From NCBI GenBank assembly GCA_003255025.1, contig QANY01002371.1, forward strand, positions 1,550,001-1,614,000: 64,000 nt of DNA, written 5' to 3'. This document shows, piece by piece, positions 55,480-64,000 of the stretch (position 1 is the stretch's first letter; every line of letters begins with the position of its first letter). A model generated the notes under the pieces. It searched no databases and had not been told where the DNA came from. It saw nothing but the letters and a program-made list of their open reading frames with translations. The position numbers and the translations under genes were made by a program. The stretch comes from Datisca glomerata. Its lineage: Eukaryota; Streptophyta; Magnoliopsida; Cucurbitales; Datiscaceae.

Positions 55480-56465
55480 ATATGGATTACGTGGTGAATC
55501 ATATAATATTAGAAAGATACAGAAATTTTCTACTTAGAGAATTTTATGAAATTCAAATTGGAGCGCCCGATCAAAAGTTATGGTAATTTTCGTACATGCT
55601 GTCGAGGAAAGTAAACCTATTCACGATTTTCAATTTTAAACTATATCAATTTTGACAGTATTACATGAAAAGTTATATATCGTTATAAAGATATGGATGT
55701 CTACTTCTTGAATAATTTTTCAGAACTCGATTTGGAGCTCTCGAGCAAAAGTTATAAGGATTTTCATTAAGGCTATTTAGGAAAGAAGATTATACAGAAC
55801 AATCAAATTCAGAAATTAAACTGTACCGGAGACCAATTACATTGAAAATTATATATCGTTAGAAATATATGGATGTTTTATTCTTGAATTTTTTTTCAGA
55901 ACTCGATTTGGAGCTCTCGAGCAAAAATTATGATAATTTTCATAAAGACTGTTAAAAAAGATTATGCAAAATAATCAATTTTAGAAATTTAACTCTACTA
56001 ATTGGAGGCTGATTACATTGCGAACTACATATCGTTATAAATATTTGGACGTCTACTTCTTGAAGATTTTTTCATAACTTGATTTGGAGCTCTCGAGCAA
56101 AAATTATGATAATTTTTATGAAAGTTGTTCATGAAAGAAGATTATGTAGAACATACAATTTCAGAAATTAAACTATACTAATTGGAGACTGATTATATCA
56201 TCATAAAGATACGAAAGTCTACTTCTTGAAAATTTTTATAGAATTCAATTTGGAGTTCTCAAGAAAAAGTTATGGTGATTTTAGTTAAGATGTACAGAAA
56301 AATAGGCAATACATATAAGTCAAATTCAATCTTAAAATTGTACAAATACAGAAAGAGTTACTTGATGATTCATATATTTTTACAAGGATACATAAGTCAG
56401 CTTCCAAAAGAATTTTACGCAGTAAGATTCTGAGCATCCTGCAGAAAGTTATGGCAAGATACATG
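55480..56465. repeat. Tandem array, unit about 175 bp, six degenerate copies
   Basis: The anchor GGAGCTCTCGAGCAAAA with TTATGGT recurs at about 55,563, 55,734, 55,911, 56,086, 56,243 and, weakly, 56,430, a spacing of about 160-187 bp. Units also share GGATGTCTACTTCTTGAA and CAGAAATTAAACTATAC. No coding potential. Confidence 0.9.
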
Positions 56466-56554
56466 CAGCTGCATAAAAGTAAAGTTGACCCAAACTTACA
56501 AGATAAATACTTGGTGTCAACTCTCTCACTTCTCTGGCACAGTGAAAAAATACA

Positions 56555-56940
56555 ATAACAGGGCTATGGTTCTAAAAATCTAAGTTCTTGAGAGCGGGCG
56601 TTTCTAAGTTCTCTCAGAATGAAAAAAAGAAAAATGAGGCTGTGGTTTTAAGAACGTATGTCCTTGAGAGTTGGCAGTTTATAAGTCTTTCTCTCAGAAT
56701 GAAAAATAAAAACACAGCCATGGTTCTAAGAACCTAAGTCCTTGGGAGCGGAAGATTCATGAGTCATTATCTCAGAATGGAAAATGAAAACGAGGCCGTG
56801 GTTCTAAGAAACTAAGTCCTTGCGAACGGCTAAGTCATTCTCTCAGAATGAGCAGGAGCCGTGGTTCTAAGAAGGTTAAGTCCTTGGGACGGATAGTTCA
56901 TAAGTCATTCTCTCAAAATAAAAATGGGGCCATAGTTCTT
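56555..56940. repeat. Tandem array, unit about 77 bp, five to six copies
   Basis: Units begin GGCCGTGGTTCTAAGAA and include CTAAGTCCTTGGGAGCGG and CATTCTCTCAGAATGAAAA. Starts are at about 56,562, 56,638, 56,714, 56,792, 56,855 and 56,925. The array lies just after the 175-bp array. Confidence 0.9.
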
Positions 56941-58394
56941 TTAAAAAAGGAAGGCGCTGCAATGATCGTCTATTTTTCAAAAAAAAATCAAAGCAACTCT
57001 GGAAAACACGTCTTTGAATATGGGCAATGCAAAAGTAAAAGGATATTGATCCGTTCTCCGAAGAAAGATGAAGGAAAAGTTCGAAGTTTTGAAAACGGAT
57101 CCAACTAAAGTTTGAAGTTAGTACATGAATGGATTTTGATCCCCAAAATTTTGCTAAGGCTTTGAAGAAAGAATTAAGTAGAACAAAAAGGTAGTTCAAT
57201 AATAGAAAGAGGGCACAAACAAAGTTATTCTCATTGATCGAAGCAGAAGTACAAAGAGAAAATACAAAATGAGAGAAGAAAAAAGAAAAATAAGGAAACG
57301 AGAGAAACTCTATCAATGAGCCTGTAGAGAAGGGAACATGAAAAACTCTATCAATGAGCCCGTAGCAATAGGAACGGAAAGACATAATGGTAAAAAGAAA
57401 AGGAGAAACCACCACTGACAGCAAACAATCAAAAAGTTTCCTGGAAAATTATGTTTCATATTTTTAAAAGCACGTGAGACTATAAACGAGTAGACGTAAT
57501 AGTAATCATTACACTTCATTGGATAAAATTTTGTTGAGTGTAATGGAGGCCAATGAACAGTAAAAATCTCACATTACACGTGACAAGATCTAGACTAAAA
57601 ACTCAATCGAAGAGAAAGGGGCATAAGAGAGAATATTCCCTTAATATGTCTATCAATTTCCCTAAACTTGTTATGGAATAAGAAGATTTATCATTATTTA
57701 ATCGTCTTCGTCATGTATAAATAAAGGCAGATGTAGCAACATAAGGGGAAAAGATACATACACGACATGATACAACGGTGTACGATAGGAAATACAATGG
57801 AACACTAAAAAATATTCCCGTGATTTTTCTTCCCTTTAAGGGCCACGTAAACTATTGTGTCTTTATTCTTTCATCTCTATTTAAATAATTGTTTACTATT
57901 CATTCATAGAATATTTCCATACTAAAAAAATTCTTTATAATAATAATTTCATTTGAATGTTATAATTGATAAAATAAAGTAATTTTCTATAATATTTAAA
58001 AATCAATGCTATAGAGTATAATTTTAAAACTCTAATTTTAATTTTCACATTTTTTTTTATGTACAGTATATTCGAGCACTAAAACTTCTAAATATATATA
58101 ATTTATATTATTACATTTCTAATGAGTTATAACACAATTAATTATTATATATAACATACAAAATATGTTGTTTGATAAATATCTGCTGTTATTTAATTAG
58201 AGAGTGTGATTGATACTTTATTTTATTCAATGTCTAATATAAATTTAAATGTATAAATATTAAAAATTAGTATATTATCTCTTATTTTATAACGAAGTAA
58301 AAAAAATAAATATGCTTTTTTTTTCTACTTAGTGAAAGAATAAAATAATTAGACTTATCATATGCAACACACGTATATTTTTACTATTATTATT
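56941..58394. other. Intergenic, probably retrotransposon-derived
   Basis: The minus-strand frame at 57,424-56,876 (182 codons, Phe/Leu/Ser-rich) overlaps the tandem array and lacks any domain, so it is not called. A 22-bp word, AAACTCTATCAATGAGCC then (C/T)GTAG, occurs twice at about 57,304 and 57,342. No gene is supported. Confidence 0.45.
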
Positions 58395-59097
58395 TCTACT
58401 ATATTAAAAGAGGCTTAAGTAGAAGAAACTTTTAATTTTCCCCATTGATATTGTATAGATTAAGTTTTTTCTGTTATTTAAGTCATTTAAACACTATTAA
58501 AAAATATTCTTTTACTAATACTTTATAAAATTTAATATTTTATATTATTATGCTATAAGCAATGTAATAGATCATATATATTATTTTAGAGATCTTTATA
58601 TCATGAACATTATTTTTTCAATAACAATAAACGGCTATCTATCTGTAAGATTTTTATTTGTTGTATACTTTTTTTAATTTTATAATAAATGCAAGAATTT
58701 TCAATGTCCATTATCCGTAGTAATATAGTTTGCAGACACAATTTTCTCTTCTCATTCTAAGTTTTTTTATCTCATGTTACGATATTAAATTTGTTAGAAT
58801 TGTGTGTTTTTTAATTTAAAAATTCTTGTAGATAATTTATGATCTTGAGATGATGCATGCCTTATTCAAGTTTTTTTTACTGCAATAACTATATTAGGAT
58901 TATGCTTGAATATTATTTTATCAGCAATAGTTTAACTGTAAATATGAAAAAAAATTATCATTTTTATTTTTTGGTTGTTTTAGATTTATAATATTTGGAA
59001 AGCTAATGTATTCTTTTCAACGTTAATAATAATTTTAAAACTTATGGTATAATTCTAAAATTCTTCACCACGTGCGAAACACGTGCTTTTCTATTAG
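58395..59097 (+). mobile_element. Nonautonomous Helitron
   Basis: The left end is TCTACTATATTAAAAGAGGC. The right end carries the palindromic pair CACGTG-CGAAA-CACGTG followed by CTTTTCTATTAG and T, a slightly mutated form of the hairpin plus CTAG terminus. The interior is AT-rich and noncoding. Length about 703 bp. Confidence 0.65.
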
Positions 59098-60700
59098 TTA
59101 TTATATATTAAAATAGACTTCAAATGTAGAAAATTTTGAATTCCTCTTTCATCCCTTATATATTTTATGTATTTCACAAATATTTATTCCAAGATACATG
59201 TGGCACTTCTAATTGGACACTACAATATTAATGAATTTAGGTTTTCTATTCAATTATTAATGTATCTATATTGATTAACCTAATTAAATAATTTGTGTAT
59301 ACATAATGCAATGCATCTCTACAATACTGTGAATCTCAACTTAAGTAATTAATATAATACTTGCCAAACAATTTATGCCTCCTCTATTTACACAGTATCG
59401 TTTGTTAGGCTGAACTCAGAGTCAATGTATTTGAGCCTTGAGGCAATTACAAGGAGGATCAAGTTATTGAGAAAGAAGAGTGGTCGTCTCCTCTAATACT
59501 GGGTAATTTTAATGCTTACGAACTTTTTTTCTCATATTTTCATACATCTAATGGTTTCTATGTTTTTTATTTTGCTTATTTTTTATGAATCGTTCATCAA
59601 GTATTTTGTCAGGTCCGGTTCATAGTTTTTATGTTATAGATTTTTTAACTAAATCTATGTAGCATATAAACTTAATTTTGTTAATTAATAAATTTGTCAT
59701 CCATTATATATGCAATATTACATGGTATGAAGCTCTTTATATGCATAAAGGTGGATTCTGAAAAATCCAAATCCATATAAAGGTGGATTCTGAAAAATCC
59801 AAATCCAAAAGCCTCGATTTTTCAGTTTTAGGAAGATCAAAATTCCAATTAAAAACTATACTAAAAGGGATTTTTATATGAATCAAATCTAGGTAGCCCA
59901 ACTTAGGCTTGCAATGCATTACAAGAAATGACATTTTACAACAAGCATATATTCTTGTGAAAAATAATTCATAAGGATTATGCGACGTCTGTGACAACTC
60001 ATATTAAAAGTCCACATTTTTCAAAATTTTTCGACTTTTTACAGAATTTTTCGACTCCTGTAAAATGTTATTTAATAAGATTATCGAACCCCTGCGTTTT
60101 TAATACTTATGAATTAACATTTATAAGTATTTTGTATCCAATAAAGTGAAATACCATAAAATTCATTGTTATAGTCAAGTATTCATATTAAACACTTTCA
60201 ACAAAATAATATTAAGTAATATAAAGAGTATCAATATAATAATTGACAACATTAACATTTAATCATTTCAACAAAGTTTTCATTATTCATTTGATCAACT
60301 TACAAATAAATATAACTTAAAAACTAACTTATCCTTAAAATATACAAACATACTTGTTCCAATAAATGAAAAATATAAAAAGATTTTCACAAAATCATGC
60401 AACTTGAAGAAGCAAAACAGACCCAAAAAAAGTCAGATATCAAGAGCTGATATAATAGTTGTTTCGCTGCTTCAAAACAACAATTCTGAAGAGTTTTAGA
60501 TACCTACAAACAAGCAATCATCTACATATTATACTTAAAAAAGTAGAGTAAAATAGAGTAACATAATAAACACTCTTTTGGCCTATTGTACATACCGCTT
60601 TATTTGAGAAATTAGACTTTAAAGCCATAGAACCTCTAGAAAATAACGGAGACAAACCAAAACAAATTACATGAAAATCTATCCTTGCTCCCTCATATCT
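59098..60700. other. Intergenic; further Helitron-like start and short direct repeat
   Basis: TATTATATATTAAAATAGACTTCAAATGTAG at 59,098 resembles another degenerate Helitron 5' end. ATAAAGGTGGATTCTGAAAA (continuing ATCCAAATCCA) occurs twice in tandem at about 59,744 and 59,777. No gene is supported between here and 61,189. Confidence 0.5.
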
Positions 60701-60714
60701 GCAGAATCACCATT

Positions 60715-60860
60715 TCCAAGCACATCAGCAGAAAAATATCTCCACATAATTTTAGAACATACTTTATTAGCATATCTCCATAACAACATACATCAGTAGA
60801 AAAATATCTCCATAACAGCATACTTCAGCAGAAAAATATCTCCATAGAAAGAAATTATGC
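60715..60860. repeat. Short tandem repeat CAGCAGAAAAATATCTCCATA
   Basis: Three to four units of about 35-60 bp with CATCAGCAGAAAAATATCTCC and AACAACATACATCAGTAG. Located just downstream (in minus-strand sense) of the callose synthase exons. Confidence 0.75.
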
Positions 60861-61188
60861 ACAAAATTTCATAACATGATTACACCTATTTTGTTGAGCC
60901 AAAGAAATTCAGTGGAGTCAAAGATGTAAAAGTATGCTAATAGGAGACCAAATTCATATATGTAATGTAAGAAAGAAAGATGATAAACATGCAAATTGAT
61001 GTCCGAAATTAACTTAATTCAAATATCTCCCTTCAATCAACAAAGCAAAAGATGTCATATAATATATTATCATTAATTCAATGATTTCAAATATACAAAA
61101 CACTATAAAGACAGAAACCAACTAAGTAAGACTTCAAAAGATCTCTCTCTCTCATATAATATATTATCATTAAAATTATCATTTTCAC

Positions 61189-62045
61189 CTCATCTGCAAC
61201 TTCAACATCCTCTGTCTGATTGACAGCCTTCGGAACCTCAAATAGAACAGCAGCAGTTTGGTATGCTTTTGTAAGCTGGGCACTGGGTAAAGAAGTACTT
61301 CACTTAATGCCAAGTAATGCAAGAAAACACAAATCCAGGAAAATTATACAAATTCTTTCAAAGAACTAACCGATCAGCTTTATTAGCAGTAGCATTCTGC
61401 AAAGCTTGAATGTATTTATTGTAATAATGTTGATAAAAACTCTGCATTTCACGAGCATCACTCTTTTCCTTTCCAGCCAATGTCGTTTCATTTTCCTGAA
61501 AGAGGCAAAAATGGTAGAATTTTTCAGGCTCAATTTATTAGAACATTGATATGAACTAATAAGGGAGTCAAAACGAAGTTTCTTTCAATAAATAAAATAA
61601 AAATGACAGCAATAAAAATTGAAAAGTTGTACAACGCAATACGAATAGTTTGAGCAAGCAGGTAGAAGTATTGTCTCGCTGTCTGAACTGAACAGCAAGT
61701 GAGATCAAAGCTTACACGTTCTAGACATTGAAGAAGTGCAGTTTTAAATTGCCGAACACCACGTCCACTTGATGTGGGATCTAGTTTATGAGCTTTCTCA
61801 AAGGCATAAAACCGACCTAGTTCCAAAATCAACATCCATGTGTGAAGTTAGCATTATTTCTTTTGAGACCATTTTGCTAAAAGATAAAACAACAGAAATA
61901 TAGAAGATTCACGTCTTAAAGAAAAACAATAAAAGAATAGAGAAGTTTCACAAAAGCTCTATGTACAAAAAGCAACAAGAAATTTGCAGCTTACACAATT
62001 AAGCAACCCTTGGGTTGGTAGCCTCACTTGCAGCAAGATTGTTTG
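61189..62045 (-). pseudogene. Callose synthase (glucan synthase-like) exon block, truncated
   Basis: Four consecutive N-terminal-region exons on minus. Exon at about 62,045-61,995: NLAASEATNPRVA*LC (usual ..NPRVAYLC), with TAA in place of Tyr. Exon 61,816-61,716: [20 protein letters not shown] and [13 protein letters not shown]. Exon 61,495-61,371: ENETTLAGKEKSDAREMQSF and YQHYYNKYIQALQNATANKA. Exon 61,282-61,189: [20 protein letters not shown] and [11 protein letters not shown]. Splice phases join perfectly with GT-AG introns. Callose synthases make beta-1,3-glucan at the plasma membrane; this block is part of their cytosolic N-terminal (Vta1-like) region. The following exon (ILEA...) and the catalytic domain are absent. 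With the stop, it is a pseudogene. Confidence 0.88.
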
Positions 62046-62076
62046 AGGAAAGAAAATTAACAAAAGAAAAGAAGAT
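62025..62076. repeat. Left arm of a 51-bp inverted repeat
   Basis: This stretch of the callose synthase exon-intron border is repeated in reverse orientation at 63,355-63,406, with one mismatch (shared core TTTTCTTTTGTTAATTTTCT). Confidence 0.93.
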
Positions 62077-62177
62077 TAAACATTACAATTCAGATAATAA
62101 TCCACAATCAAGGGGAACCTTGATTGGCTGACTGAATCTCATCTTGGCATTATTGGAGACATAAATGTGTAGTAACT

Positions 62178-63354
<1,177 letters not shown>

Positions 63355-63359
<5 letters not shown>

Positions 63360-63406
63360 CTTTTCTTTTGTTAATTTTCTTTCTTCAAACAATCTTGCTG
63401 CAAGTG
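63355..63406. repeat. Right arm of the 51-bp inverted repeat, breakpoint of the NDUFV2 block
   Basis: Reverse-complementary to 62,025-62,076. It overlaps the NDUFV2 exon by about 5-6 bases (GAAGAT), which are common to both sequences. Confidence 0.93.
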
Positions 63407-64000
63407 TTGGTACACAAATAAACAACCATTGACAGAAGTAAAATAGGAAGAGATGGAAATTAACGACTTCAAGTCATATATTGGTTTTGCTTCCACAATA
63501 GAAACACATCAACCATACTCAACTAAGTCATAAAGACATCCATATCCAGTTAACTGCTACTACTTGTATCCTTTAAGTCAACATCATCAGTCACCAGCAA
63601 CAATACGTGAGAAAGCACTTATGATCACATACCCACCTTCTTTCTGTGAACATTAGTCAGATTTACCATGATTTGCATGCATCTTTGGTTCGTTCCATGT
63701 AAAAGTGGCATAAGAGAATACACAGGTAACTAAATGGTTACAATGTCTGATTGTGGGCGTGAGGACCTAGCTAAATTTCACAGTTCAAATCAGCATAAAA
63801 ATGGCAGAGAAAGCAACGTACATATGCACAATTAAGTTTAAAAGTATGAAATATACCAACTAGCTGGCTTTGTTGCTCCTGATTATTCTCCACCATATCC
63901 ATTCTTCAACCCAGAGGATTACCCAAAATCTCTGCACGAAGTGATAAGGAGAAAAAATTGAAGTAATATGGCAAACAACAAAAAAGTAAACAATTTGTGC
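63407..64000. other. Unassigned DNA at the window end
   Basis: No recognisable exon. On minus a possible short exon at about 63,908-63,855 (AG acceptor, ATG, MDMVENNQEQQSQLV, GT donor) has plausible splice signals but I cannot identify it. The upstream exons of NDUFV2 (with VCGTTPC) were looked for here and not found. Confidence 0.4.

Noticed and set aside
56876..57424. 182-codon minus-strand frame rich in Phe, Leu and Ser
   Set aside because: It overlaps the 77-bp tandem array, has no recognisable domain, no splice or promoter context, and typical AT-rich composition.
63855..63908. Possible first coding exon MDMVENNQEQQSQLV on minus
   Set aside because: Splice signals are plausible, but the peptide is not recognised and does not match either adjacent gene fragment, so it is only mentioned in the end-region note.

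Overview
The window is plant nuclear DNA, most likely from a eudicot. It is AT-rich, has GT-AG introns, and carries typical plant genes: a CKS-type cell-cycle subunit, a plant histone H2B, exons of callose synthase and of mitochondrial complex I 24 kDa subunit. The species cannot be named from sequence alone. Only three genes look intact: CKS1 (about 14.0-14.9 kb, +), histone H2B (43.6-44.0 kb, +) and a small two-exon membrane-protein gene (44.5-46.9 kb, -). Most of the remainder is decayed, nested transposable elements.

Layout. 0-1.25 kb: end of a reverse-oriented Ty1/copia pol, joined at about 1,247 to a fragment of a Mutator-like element (MULE), which runs to about 1.74 kb. 2.3-2.6 kb: an ORF with a short NADPH-oxidase (RBOH)-like stretch. 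3.33-13.26 kb: one copia element (5' LTR, primer site, leader, gag, pol, no 3' LTR). A 3.3 kb hAT transposon with terminal repeats and 8-bp target duplication sits in its leader. 14.0-14.9 kb: CKS1. 15.86-33.6 kb: a large MULE (copy 1) with a MURA-type transposase on + and a DUF1985/Ulp1-like C48 peptidase gene on -. It is interrupted at 23,880-33,513 by a second copia element with about 2 kb LTRs and an extra leader after its 3' LTR. 33.8-42.2 kb: minisatellites, a LINE/RNase H-like remnant, a hAT-like MITE, a putative LTR promoter region, a reverse-oriented LTR fragment and a SINE-like head. 43.4-46.9 kb: the H2B gene with its promoter motifs, and the small membrane-protein gene, whose 5'-UTR intron holds a SINE with target duplication. 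47.8-53.35 kb: MULE copy 2, internally deleted. 53.7-59.1 kb: Helitron-like elements, a ~175-bp tandem array and a ~77-bp tandem array. 61.2-63.4 kb: callose-synthase exons and complex I 24 kDa subunit exons, side by side on - and linked by a 51-bp inverted repeat, so this is a rearranged or captured gene-fragment cluster.

The most distinctive feature is the MULE family, seen in three copies. It pairs a transposase with an oppositely oriented DUF1985-acidic coiled coil-C48 peptidase gene. Its introns, gene borders and ends are filled with one degenerate repeat built from CTACACGA and its complement TCGTGTAG. I found no intact copy of any transposon gene, no tRNA or rRNA gene, and no CRISPR array. 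The three intact host genes are not functionally linked to each other.
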